A stretch of DNA of 64,000 nucleotides. Origin: Runella sp. CRIBMP. Lineage in GTDB: Bacteria; Bacteroidota; Bacteroidia; Cytophagales; Spirosomataceae. Positions 54,930 through 62,419 of this stretch are shown piece by piece; positions within the stretch are counted from its first letter, which is position 1; each line of letters starts with the position of its first letter. Where the stretch lies: NCBI RefSeq assembly GCF_009905605.1, contig NZ_JAAAKZ010000002.1:62001-126000 (forward strand), read 5' to 3'. The translations under genes and the position numbers were made by a program. The notes under the pieces were generated by a model that was not told where the DNA came from, made no database searches, and saw nothing but the letters and a program-made list of their open reading frames with translations.

Positions 54930-55252
54930 CACAGCTTACCGCTACTCTGGCCATACCCTCCGAAGACATTGACCTCATGCAGGCCATGTTTGAGGAAATG
55001 AAACAACTGCGCGCGGCCTTGCGAGAAGATGATATTTTGACCGAGGAGGAGGCCGCCGCAGTTTTAAAAGTAGGACTCACTACTCTACGTAACTGGCGAA
55101 AGGAAGGCTGGCTACCCTTCTTTTCGGAAGGTAAACTCATTAAGCATGAGCGAAAAGCCCTGCTTCGGGCCTATAAAATCCGTTTTGGGAAAGTTACTCA
55201 TTACGAAAAGCTTCAGGACATTGAATCTGGTTCAAAACGTCGTATCGCATGA
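54926..55252 (+). CDS. Excisionase-type helix-turn-helix protein
   Basis: 108 residues. Residues about 45-90 form a MerR-like wHTH of the HTH_17/excisionase type: 'LTEEEAAAVLKVGLTTLRNW' pattern (here ILTEEEAAAVLKVGLTTLRN) followed by 'KEGWLPFFSEGKLIKHERKALL'. Bends DNA for excision or regulates early genes. Overlaps the next small gene by ATGA at 55249. Confidence 0.75.
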   Translation: MTQLTATLAIPSEDIDLMQAMFEEMKQLRAALREDDILTEEEAAAVLKVGLTTLRNWRKEGWLPFFSEGKLIKHERKALLRAYKIRFGKVTHYEKLQDIESGSKRRIA

Positions 55253-55416
55253 TCTTCACCTTACAGTTTATCGCTTTTAGCCTGCTCATTGTGCTGCTCA
55301 TCACTGCCTGCTATTTGTTGGGAGACCTCTATCGCGATTTTCGGCGGTTTTTGAAACTGTGTTGGAAAAACTCAAAATCTAAAAACAGCTATGAGCAATC
55401 TCATACCCATCAATAA
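55249..55416 (+). CDS. Small membrane protein, 55 aa
   Basis: ATG at 55249 overlaps the previous stop; TAA at 55414. One membrane helix ('FIAFSLLIVLLITACYLLG', about residues 7-26) followed by a basic cytoplasmic tail ('YRDFRRFLKLCWKNSKSK'). Its 3' end overlaps the next gene by 26 bases. Below the usual ORF length cutoff but clearly part of the compact operon. Might be an accessory of lysis or superinfection exclusion; function unknown. Confidence 0.6.
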   Translation: MIFTLQFIAFSLLIVLLITACYLLGDLYRDFRRFLKLCWKNSKSKNSYEQSHTHQ

Positions 55417-55696
55417 TCGCCTTACGCGCAGGCTGGAAGAGGCCCGCAATTGCATGGAAGAGATGATGAAGTACCCAGGTGATGCTCATCTAAACCGTAC
55501 CATGACCCGAATCCTGGGCAACCATTTGGATGCCGTTGGCATGACCATGGCGCAGTTTCTTCAGATGTATTTTGCACCTAAAGCCCAAGTAACTCTCAAA
55601 CCGCAATTTGAGTGCAGTTGTGGCCGCCGTTTTGGCACCTCTCAGGCCCTCAGTGGCCATAAGCGCACCTGCAAGAAAGGAGGGGATGAATTATGA
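55391..55696 (+). CDS. Small protein with C2H2/C2HC-like zinc finger
   Basis: 101 residues. The C-terminus has 'CSCGRRFGTSQALSGHKRTC': a C-x-C pair, then H-x4-C after 12 residues, with the hydrophobic spacing of a classical zinc finger (F and L at the core positions). Bacterial fingers of this form (Ros/MucR-related or phage-borne) bind DNA. The N-terminal half is a helical region 'EARNCMEEMMKYPGDAHLNRT'. Overlaps the next gene by ATGA at 55693. Confidence 0.7.
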   Translation: MSNLIPINNRLTRRLEEARNCMEEMMKYPGDAHLNRTMTRILGNHLDAVGMTMAQFLQMYFAPKAQVTLKPQFECSCGRRFGTSQALSGHKRTCKKGGDEL

Positions 55697-55941
55697 AGCA
55701 CTGGTTTAAATCCGAAATCAACCACGAGTTTTACTTGCTGGTAGAGCTCACCGAGGTAAAAAACGCTGATGGTATGCCCCGACTGGAGCCAGAGCTAAAA
55801 GGCTTTATTCATGTGCGACAATCGCGGGTTTGGTATGGGGCTGCCTTTGTGCCCGAGCCCAGATACATTGCTATTACGCCCACGATGCGGGTGTTTGAAG
55901 CCAAAAAAGCAGTAGAAGCCGCCACTAAAAACCAATCCTGA
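55693..55941 (+). CDS. Early phage protein, 82 aa, unknown
   Basis: Starts inside the previous stop. Short beta-rich protein ('EINHEFYLLVELTEVKNADG', 'GFIHVRQSRVWYGAAFVPE') with a C-terminal helix. No family recognised. Coupled layout supports it. Confidence 0.6.
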   Translation: MKHWFKSEINHEFYLLVELTEVKNADGMPRLEPELKGFIHVRQSRVWYGAAFVPEPRYIAITPTMRVFEAKKAVEAATKNQS

Positions 55942-55942
55942 T

Positions 55943-56170
55943 ATGAAGCAAGTTTCCGCGCATACTGTATGGGCGCAGACCATCATCGTACGGCTCAATT
56001 CGGCCCTTGGTCGTATGGGCTACTGGAGTGTAAAAATTTGGCATTATGATAATGCTCCGCGTTGGAAAAAGTACCTCATGGGCGGTGCCCTGTACCGAGC
56101 ATTCCTGCGTCAGCAATACGAAGCGGCGCTGGATAGCTACATGGCGCTGGACCTTCACGTGAAAGATTAA
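55943..56170 (+). CDS. Early phage protein, 75 aa, unknown
   Basis: Last gene of the overlapping early operon, one base after the previous stop. Basic, tryptophan-rich ('GYWSVKIWHYDNAPRWKKYL'), helical end 'FLRQQYEAALDSYMAL'. No family recognised. The large non-coding region begins directly after its stop. Confidence 0.55.
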   Translation: MKQVSAHTVWAQTIIVRLNSALGRMGYWSVKIWHYDNAPRWKKYLMGGALYRAFLRQQYEAALDSYMALDLHVKD

Positions 56171-56804
56171 TGCGCTGTAATTGCGGGTATATATATAAGG
56201 TAGAAAATTAGCTGATACATGCAACATCTACTTGAGATAGGGATAATAGTGATCGCATTTTTGGCGTTGGCTCCGCTCTTTCGCGGACGTGGTAAATAAC
56301 TGACTGTCGGGCGCTCATCAAAGTAGAGGGTTTAGGACGGTGACACTCGCCCTGCCGCTTTGTGCAGGGATGAGTGCCCGGCAAAATACTTTTCGAAAAG
56401 TAGTATTTGGGCGGTTCGACTCCGCTCCGAAGAGCAACCCGTATCAAAAAGGCTGTAAAGGCAGCTGCACTGTGGGTTTCAGGGGGGATGAGTCCGAGGA
56501 AATCCCCCAATGGGCAGGTCATGCGTGACCAAACCCCCTGAGTTGTGGTAAACTCTTGGAAATGCTAAGTCGGACCTGTGCAGTTGCGCCCTGAGCGAAG
56601 GATTCAGGTAGTTGGCCGTCAACGAAGATCGCCCTGCCAAGGGCACCAACCCCCAACCACGCGGATACCCTCCGCGTGGGTAAGGGAAACTGTACTCTGT
56701 CGGAGGTTCCCCCAACGGGGGCAGGAATCGTATTATCATATGTAAACAATAGTGGATTATAGACAAAGCCGGTTAGGGGTTTAGGAGAACGAGATAACCG
56801 GAAT
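56171..56804 (+). ncRNA. Large ornate structured RNA candidate (about 630 nt), prophage-borne
   Basis: No credible protein gene; many strong hairpins in a G/C-rich stretch inside an A/T-rich element. Examples: 56309-56319 with 56367-56377 region (GGGCGCTCATC/GATGAGTGCCC, one G-U); CCCTGC/GCAGGG at 56350-56370; 56385-56405 palindromic ACTTTTCGAAAAGT; GGGGGAT/ATCCCCC around 56482-56507; GGTCA-TGCG-TGACC at 56517-56530; GAGTT...AACTC at 56540; GCCC/GGGC at 56630; CCACGCGGA/TCCGCGTGG at 56657-56679; CCGGTTA/TAACCGG at 56768-56800. A T-arm-like GGCGG-TTCGACT-CCGCT is at 56411. An initiator-type tRNA follows at once. The context fits the GOLLD/ROOL type of giant phage RNA. Confidence 0.55.
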
Positions 56805-56876
56805 CGCGGGGTAGAGCAGTGGTAGCTCGCCGGGCTCATAACCCGGAGGTCGTCGGTTCGAGTCCGACTCCCGCCA
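56805..56876 (+). tRNA. Initiator-type tRNA-Met (CAT)
   Basis: Complete cloverleaf: acceptor 56805-56811/56869-56875, D stem GAGC/GCTC, anticodon stem CCGGG/CCCGG with loop CTCATAA (anticodon 56837-56839), T arm GTCGG-TTCGAGT-CCGAC. The three G-C pairs next to the anticodon loop and the unpaired first base pair (C1 against C72) are initiator hallmarks; classical bacterial initiators have C1-A72. CCA is not encoded. Located inside the prophage, directly behind the structured RNA. Confidence 0.92.
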
Positions 56877-56965
56877 CAACAAGGACGCCAGCCGTCAGTT
56901 GAGTGGCCGCAAAGCGGGGTAACGCCCGCTCTGCGAGTCGCATGGAATTTTATTGCTTAAAAAAA

Positions 56966-58354
56966 ATGGACATTAAGCCGCAAATCAATTATCACGATGC
57001 CGTTACGCTTTGGTGTCGGCGCGTGGATGAGTACAACGAACAGTGCCCAGTAGTTGAGAAAAAGACCACCAGACACTTACCTAATGGCACTGTCGAAGAA
57101 GTTTCGACCTTCAGGAAGGTAGGCACGATCAAGGGCTCTGTCAAAACGACTGGGATGCACTTGATACGTCGGTACGTGGAAGCCTGGGCGGCTGCGAATC
57201 TCACCACCAAGGAGATTCCTAGCCCCGCTGACGTGTACATTTCGACCAACCGGGTGGAGCTCGCCGAGCGCCTTAGCCGCTCCCATCGGAGCGTCTATGA
57301 CCATATCAGAAAGCTGCGCCAGGTGGGCCTTGTGGATAACTACCAATTTTGCGGGCGTCACAACGATTTTAAGGTGTGGATAAGTCCTGAAATTCTGTTT
57401 GGTGGGGTGGAGCGAGCAAAGTCGAAACCTGCCCAAAAAGCCCAAAAAACGGCTTTAAAATCTTCAGTACGGCAAAATTTGCCGCCTTTAGATATATCAC
57501 TTAAACAACAATCAACTACAATAAGTAAGGTTGATTGTGGACAAACACCGAAACAAAATCACGGAGACAACAAGGATCCGCACAACCCTGCCTTCGAAGG
57601 CAACGCCCCGACCAAGCAGGCTTTGTGGGCCACGGAGACAAGAGGAGGGGGGCGGGGCGCGGCCGAGTACGAAAAGCTGTTTAAGAGCTTTAATCGGCTA
57701 CCTAAAGCCCTGAAGGAGATTGTGCTTAACCTTTGGCTGGTAATCAGAACCTCACTTTATAGCCGGCATGAGTGGTCAAATGAGGAAAATCACATGGCTG
57801 TTTTGGAGCTTTACGACCATCTTTTTGGTCGTTTTACAACCACACAATCGGAGAAAGCCTGGAAAGACTACGCTGTTGAGCTCAGCGAACGGGTGGAAAT
57901 GGCCAAGGCTTGGTTTGATAAAAACGCTCAAAGACACCCCGATTATCCCTTCCAGCGCGGTAAAAAAATGGGGTATTTTGACCCAAAAAACAACTTCGGA
58001 TTTGCCGTAACGGCCCTGTGGCTGGCCAAAGATAAGCTTCGAAAGCGCCAAAATAGGGTAGAATACCTACTGAATCAAGCCCGAATAGATTTTGAAAAAC
58101 TCGCAGCGGGTAAACCTCGCCCCAAAGTGATGGAGAAGAACGAGTTGCAGCTTTTTGTCTACTACCAAAACTGGGCAAAAACCTACGGAAAAGAGGTAGA
58201 AGAGAGATTCTGCCAGCAATACCTATCCCAAAAAGCCCGAAAATTTGCCCCTGCCAGACCCCAACGACTCACCATACGTGCCCAAAAAGCGGCCGACAAA
58301 GCTGCACAAGTAGTGTATGTGGAGCCGTGGATGGAAATGGGAGAATATTATTAA
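56966..58354 (+). CDS. Phage replication/DNA-binding protein with winged helix
   Basis: 462 residues from ATG at 56966; longer frames to GTG 56903 would run through structured RNA and lack typical sequence. A wHTH lies at about residues 100-150 ('NRVELAERLSRSHRSVYDHIRKLRQVGLVD' pattern), then a phage replication-initiator-like linker with low complexity and basic patches ('KPAQKAQKTALKSS', 'TRGGGRGAAEYEKLFKSF'). The C-terminal half is helical with 'GYFDPKNNFGFAVTALWLAKDKL'. Position after the early operon fits a replication organiser; no helicase or primase motif is visible, so this is inference. Confidence 0.6.
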   Translation: MDIKPQINYHDAVTLWCRRVDEYNEQCPVVEKKTTRHLPNGTVEEVSTFRKVGTIKGSVKTTGMHLIRRYVEAWAAANLTTKEIPSPADVYISTNRVELAERLSRSHRSVYDHIRKLRQVGLVDNYQFCGRHNDFKVWISPEILFGGVERAKSKPAQKAQKTALKSSVRQNLPPLDISLKQQSTTISKVDCGQTPKQNHGDNKDPHNPAFEGNAPTKQALWATETRGGGRGAAEYEKLFKSFNRLPKALKEIVLNLWLVIRTSLYSRHEWSNEENHMAVLELYDHLFGRFTTTQSEKAWKDYAVELSERVEMAKAWFDKNAQRHPDYPFQRGKKMGYFDPKNNFGFAVTALWLAKDKLRKRQNRVEYLLNQARIDFEKLAAGKPRPKVMEKNELQLFVYYQNWAKTYGKEVEERFCQQYLSQKARKFAPARPQRLTIRAQKAADKAAQVVYVEPWMEMGEYY

Positions 58355-58371
58355 CCAAAAACTCTCTTACT

Positions 58372-58677
58372 ATGCAACTCTCAGAAGACAAGCGCAAAGC
58401 TCAACAATTCTACGCCACTCGTGCGGTCGTAATTCGGTTTGCGAATCAACAACCCAATGATCCGCCCATTAGGATGTTTGATAACCAGTATGTCTATAAA
58501 CTCAAGCGATTGAAAGGCTACACGCCTCAGTACTGGGAAGCGCATTTTAAGGCCTACCTCAAGAAGCATGTCGGCAATGTATTGGAAGCCTCGATACACG
58601 ATGTAAGTAGGAGTTCAACTTTGTCGGCCGACAATAGAATTGCACAGCTAGTGACGAACGGACATTTTCTATATTAG
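58372..58677 (+). CDS. Phage protein, 101 aa, unknown
   Basis: Start ATG 58372 (an upstream ATG at 58327 lies inside the previous gene). Basic, soluble: 'AVVIRFANQQPNDPPIRMFD' and 'YTPQYWEAHFKAYLKKHVGNV'. No family recognised. 17 bases after the preceding stop, same strand. Confidence 0.6.
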   Translation: MQLSEDKRKAQQFYATRAVVIRFANQQPNDPPIRMFDNQYVYKLKRLKGYTPQYWEAHFKAYLKKHVGNVLEASIHDVSRSSTLSADNRIAQLVTNGHFLY

Positions 58678-58713
58678 TCTATTTCTTCAGATCAACTTAA
58701 TCAAAACAAAATC

Positions 58714-59079
58714 ATGACTCTTAATACAATCTTCACGGGCCACACCCTGGACTTAATGGATATTGTGGCTATTGGACCGCCTATGAGCATAAAGCAGGGG
58801 AGGGCTGCAACCCTTTATCTCGAAATTCACTTGCACAGCAGTGAAAAGATTAAATTCATCGCCTGTGAAGTGGCCGATTTTGAGTATGAACAAAATCGCT
58901 GGGATAAAGCACTGGATGATTTGATTGATAAGCGTGACGGGCTGCTTGCGGATTGGCAAAGGGCGCGCTACAATTTAACCCTGATGCAGACCGAGGATCC
59001 GCAGGTTGACTATCAGAGAACGGAAGTGCAACACAATGACCGTATTTCACCCATCATTACTGAATTTTGGAATACGTAA
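58714..59079 (+). CDS. Phage protein, 121 aa, unknown
   Basis: Soluble; beta N-terminus ('TLDLMDIVAIGPPMSI', 'LYLEIHLHSSEKIKFIACEV') and a C-terminal helix ('ALDDLIDKRDGLLADWQRARYN'). The stop overlaps the next start (TAATG at 59077-59081). No family recognised. Confidence 0.6.
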   Translation: MTLNTIFTGHTLDLMDIVAIGPPMSIKQGRAATLYLEIHLHSSEKIKFIACEVADFEYEQNRWDKALDDLIDKRDGLLADWQRARYNLTLMQTEDPQVDYQRTEVQHNDRISPIITEFWNT

Positions 59080-59411
59080 TGGAGCCCATTAACCTTAAAT
59101 TATACCCAACCGAAGCTATGCTCCTTCGTGAGTTTCTCATCGACATCGGCCGCAATGCCTTAGCCCTCAAGGCTCAGGCACCAGCGGCTCACTTTGTTCT
59201 TTTCGACTGGTTGGATAAGAGTTTTGGGGCGGCAAGCATCCGCATTGAGCACGGAAGTGCCAAATCAGCGCGGACGGTGAAAATACCTATGGGAGTGGCA
59301 CTGCTGCTCCTGCGGGAGATGCAGTTAGTAAGTATACATCCATTATTGCAGAGTGTGGTGGGGGGCTTGCATAAAGGACTTGTAAATCGTGGATATTTGT
59401 TAAATGATTAA
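59079..59411 (+). CDS. Phage protein, 110 aa, unknown
   Basis: Start ATG 59079 in the overlap with the previous gene. Leucine-rich helices 'EAMLLREFLIDIGRNALALK' and 'GVALLLLREMQLVSIHP'. No family recognised. Ends before an A-rich promoter region. Confidence 0.6.
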   Translation: MEPINLKLYPTEAMLLREFLIDIGRNALALKAQAPAAHFVLFDWLDKSFGAASIRIEHGSAKSARTVKIPMGVALLLLREMQLVSIHPLLQSVVGGLHKGLVNRGYLLND

Positions 59412-59514
59412 AAACTTAGTTAAGCTAAATACGCTTTTGAATATGCTTGTAGGAATATTTTTTTAAAAAAAAGAAAAAAAAGGAATAAAAAATTAAGAAA
59501 AAGAAAATTTTTGC

Positions 59515-59522
59515 TACCTTTG
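59515..59522 (+). promoter_or_regulatory. Probable -7 box TACCTTTG
   Basis: Matches TAnnTTTG 36 bases before the gene at 59558 in an A-rich leader (59450-59510). It likely drives the 59558-61251 gene pair separately from the early operon. Confidence 0.5.
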
Positions 59523-59557
59523 CTACACGCTAATTCTAAATTAAACCAAAATAAAGT

Positions 59558-60190
59558 ATGCGCAATATTTTGCCGGACGATGAAAAAGAATCAATAGCTT
59601 CTCAGTATTACCAACGATTGGTCGTTGCGATTGAGAAAGCGTTCAATGATTACAAAGATGTTGTCTCTCTCAAGGGTGGTAACATCCAACATTTGGATTT
59701 TAAAGCACGTACGATTTGCTCAATGGTCCATGATTTTATTCGTGCTCGTATTGCGGAAGAGTTCTCAGACGATTCTTCAGTTAAATACGGCGAATCCGGC
59801 GGTATTTTTTTTCTTATTATCCAGAATAAAATTCTGATCAGATTTAAAAAAATGACAAAAAAACTCGCTATATCTCATATAGATACACGCCAAGCTGTAA
59901 AGTTCAAATGGCAGGAGAAACTAACTGCATTTCCTGATGATTTGACTTTATTTTATGCTGGATATATCCCAGATAAGGCGTGGATGGGCCTAGTCAATGT
60001 TCCTCTTGTTTGCAGAAGGGGTGAAACAGTTCTTTGGCAAAAAGATATGAGGCAGGAATTTAAGCAATTTTCTATTTTCGGAGATTCTGCAAAAGACGGT
60101 GGAAGTCAAGCAGATATTCAACCGAAGAAGACAGGTCGCGCAAGACCAAGGAAAGATAATTCAGATGATAAAACAGGTACAAACGATTAG
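59558..60190 (+). CDS. Hypothetical partner of XRE-ImmA/IrrE protein
   Basis: 210 residues. Helical N-terminus ('EKESIASQYYQRLVVAIEKAFNDYKDV'), a central alpha/beta part ('GGIFFLIIQNKILIRFKKM', 'DDLTLFYAGYIPDKAWMGLV'), and a low-complexity basic tail ('PKKTGRARPRKDNSDDKTG'). It stops three bases before the XRE-ImmA gene, so the pair is one operon. Unknown family. In analogous pairs the ImmA/IrrE protein is the antitoxin-like or regulatory partner, so this could be the toxin. Confidence 0.55.
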   Translation: MRNILPDDEKESIASQYYQRLVVAIEKAFNDYKDVVSLKGGNIQHLDFKARTICSMVHDFIRARIAEEFSDDSSVKYGESGGIFFLIIQNKILIRFKKMTKKLAISHIDTRQAVKFKWQEKLTAFPDDLTLFYAGYIPDKAWMGLVNVPLVCRRGETVLWQKDMRQEFKQFSIFGDSAKDGGSQADIQPKKTGRARPRKDNSDDKTGTND

Positions 60191-60192
60191 CC

Positions 60193-61251
60193 ATGGCATC
60201 CTTTGTTTACAATCCAAAGATGATACAACTTGCCCGTGAATCACGTGGATTGACGCAAATTGAACTGTGCCGCTTAATGAATGTTGCACAGGGTACAGTT
60301 TCAAAATTAGAGAATGAGGATATTTATTTTTCTGATGAATACGCTTTTAAGCTATCAGAGATACTTAATTATCCTCTTTCTTTTTTCTCACAAAAGGATG
60401 ATATTTATCCTATAAGTATGATTTATTATCGTAAGAAGGCTAAAATTCCAGGGAAAATACAAAGCAAGTTTGAAGCTACAATAAATATTTTGAGAATAAA
60501 TATTGAGCGTCTTTTAAAACGAGTAGAGTTAGTTGAACCCAATCTGATTAATTGGGATGTTGAAAAAAATGGAAGCCCAGAACATGCTGCAATGTATTTA
60601 AGGGAGGTTTGGAAGGTGCCGAAAGGTAGGATTGAGAACCTAACTGAATTGATTGAAGATAATGGTATTTTTGTAATCCAAGTTGATTTTGGAACTGAAG
60701 CTATTGATGGTGTGAGTTTATTTACATCCAAAGGTCAACCTGTTATTTTTGTTAACTCAGGATTTTCTGCTGATAGACAAAGGCTTACAGTAGCTCATGA
60801 GCTTGGCCATCTGATTTTGCATTTTACCAAACTACCCGATAATTTCCGAGATTTGGAAAAGGAAGCTTTTAGATTTGCTAACGAATTTCTGTTTCCTGAA
60901 ATTGAGTTTAGAAGAAGCTTTGCCAAACTTAATTTGAAAGTACTAGCTAATATGAAAAGATACTGGAAAGTATCAATGGCCTCTATGATTATGAGAGCTC
61001 ATAATCTCGAAATGCTTACTTCAAATGAAGAAAAATATTTATGGCAACAAATGGTCCCTTTCCGTACCCGAGAGCCAGAAGAGTTAGACTTTCCCAAAGA
61101 ACAACCGACTTTACTGAAAGAGGTAATAGAAATCCATAAAAATGAATTTAATTTCACTAATGAAGATTTATCAATATTGCTTTCTTTAAGCTCTGATGAC
61201 TATCGTACTTATTATGAATTTGAAGGTAGAAAGCTTTTCAGAGTTGCATAG
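60193..61251 (+). CDS. XRE HTH plus ImmA/IrrE metallopeptidase
   Basis: 352 residues. Residues 5-60: 'LARESRGLTQIELCRLMNVAQGTVSKLENE' pattern HTH_3. Residues about 190-240: zinc site 'VAHELGHLILHF' with H202, E203, H206, and a further acidic ligand in 'LEKEAFRFANEFLFPE' (third ligand region of COG2856). Such proteins cleave a repressor or regulator on signals like DNA damage, or act as antitoxins. Here, in the middle of a prophage with a CI-like protein at 53877, ImmA/ImmR-type control is possible. Terminator follows at 61285. Confidence 0.85.
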   Translation: MASFVYNPKMIQLARESRGLTQIELCRLMNVAQGTVSKLENEDIYFSDEYAFKLSEILNYPLSFFSQKDDIYPISMIYYRKKAKIPGKIQSKFEATINILRINIERLLKRVELVEPNLINWDVEKNGSPEHAAMYLREVWKVPKGRIENLTELIEDNGIFVIQVDFGTEAIDGVSLFTSKGQPVIFVNSGFSADRQRLTVAHELGHLILHFTKLPDNFRDLEKEAFRFANEFLFPEIEFRRSFAKLNLKVLANMKRYWKVSMASMIMRAHNLEMLTSNEEKYLWQQMVPFRTREPEELDFPKEQPTLLKEVIEIHKNEFNFTNEDLSILLSLSSDDYRTYYEFEGRKLFRVA

Positions 61252-61284
61252 GATTTGTTTAATAATATTTATTGAAATATATAT

Positions 61285-61312
61285 ACACGCTCTCACAAAG
61301 CGTGTTTTTTTG
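61285..61312 (+). terminator. Hairpin terminator after XRE-ImmA gene
   Basis: ACACGCT (61285-61291) and AGCGTGT (61299-61305) pair around a seven-base loop, then TTTTTTTGCC. Very similar in form to the terminator at 62990. Confidence 0.85.
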
Positions 61313-61498
61313 CCTTATTGCCTTAAATAGGCATAGCTTAACGATTTTCTGCTATCTCCAAACTCTATGGACAGGGCTGAACGGTTACATGTACTACCGT
61401 TTGATAATTATTTCATAGGTTCTACTTAAATGATGAATAACTATACTTTATTTACCAGCTGAATCTTTATTACATCAATTATCTCCCCTTTGCCCATT

Positions 61499-62419
61499 AT
61501 GGAATATACAAAAAGAACCATTCATTATTATGAATTAGAATTATCTCCTAGTCCTATAAAAACAGTAGACATTCTTATCCATGAAATTTTCAGGCATATT
61601 ATTGAACTGAATACACAAAGAGCACGGGAAAGATTTCTTAGTGGCCCTGGATATTTGTCTTGTACAAGGGAGGTCACTTTTCGGACTAATCAAAATATAA
61701 TACAAGGTAAATTACTTCGAATCAGGATGGATTCTTTCCCTGAACTTATGGATGTAGCGGAAGATATAGTTAAAGATATAGTTAAAGGAGAAGATGATGG
61801 CGTTGTAGAATCTACGCATTTTATGATTAAATATACAAAAAAATCAGTAACCATTGCGATGGAATTTAATCAGTTTGGTGCAAAAATAAATGAGCTTAAA
61901 TGGTATGTTGACCATTTTTTAAAGAAATTAGAGTTTGACTGTATTTTACAATATAAACCTATTGTGCAGGATGATATAGGTACTTTTTTCGATAGAATTA
62001 ATAGGTGTTCCAGCCTTACTATGAAAGTACATAAAGATAATGTTAGAAGGGTTCAAGAAGTAAGTCCAGAACTTTTTAGTGCTGCCAACGCTGCTTTGGA
62101 GGTTGGTGAAAGTGAGTATGTTGAACTTTTTATCAAATTTGATTATCAAAAAAGAACTGATACTCCTGAAATTACGGGCAAAGTAAAGACATGGCTTAGC
62201 TTTTTTTACAGGAACAAGGAATCAAGTAAGTCAATTTTTGATGAATTTACTGTTAAAGCGGAAGATATTGATAAAAACTATCGGCTTGAATACTTTGATT
62301 TTATATCAGATAAAATAAAAAGTTATGTTAATGTGCAAATGCGCCCTCAAAGTCGTTCAATTGTTAGTTTAGATATGTTTGAAAAGATTGAAAATGAATT
62401 TAATGCCAAATCACTATGA
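61499..62419 (+). CDS. Hypothetical protein, first gene of two-gene cassette
   Basis: 306 residues from ATG 61499. Soluble alpha/beta protein: 'RTIHYYELELSPSPIKTVDI', 'LELNTQRARERFLSGPGYLS' type segment, 'IKYTKKSVTIAMEFNQFGAKI', 'ELFIKFDYQKRTDTPEITGKVK'. The opening (a beta strand with Y-Y-E-L followed by a helix) recalls DUF4747-like phage-defence accessory proteins, but I cannot assign it. The stop overlaps the start of the membrane-protein gene (ATGA, 62416). Base use is A/T-rich compared with the phage genes around it. Confidence 0.6.
   Translation: MEYTKRTIHYYELELSPSPIKTVDILIHEIFRHIIELNTQRARERFLSGPGYLSCTREVTFRTNQNIIQGKLLRIRMDSFPELMDVAEDIVKDIVKGEDDGVVESTHFMIKYTKKSVTIAMEFNQFGAKINELKWYVDHFLKKLEFDCILQYKPIVQDDIGTFFDRINRCSSLTMKVHKDNVRRVQEVSPELFSAANAALEVGESEYVELFIKFDYQKRTDTPEITGKVKTWLSFFYRNKESSKSIFDEFTVKAEDIDKNYRLEYFDFISDKIKSYVNVQMRPQSRSIVSLDMFEKIENEFNAKSL

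Noticed and set aside
56177-56190. AATTGCGGG string similar to the P element of group I introns
   Set aside because: No matching Q, R or S elements follow in order, and no interrupted gene is evident.
56483-56508. Hammerhead-like string GATGAGTCCGAGGAAATC
   Set aside because: Resembles the CUGAUGA...GAAA core, but the invariant CUGAUGA and GAAA-C positions and the three-way junction with a cleavage site are not present; it fits better as an internal loop of a GGGGGAT/ATCCCCC stem.
56208-56839. Minus-strand ORFs of 95-106 codons in the structured region
   Set aside because: They overlap one another and the tRNA on the opposite strand, have no recognisable domains, and arise from G/C-rich hairpins with few stops.
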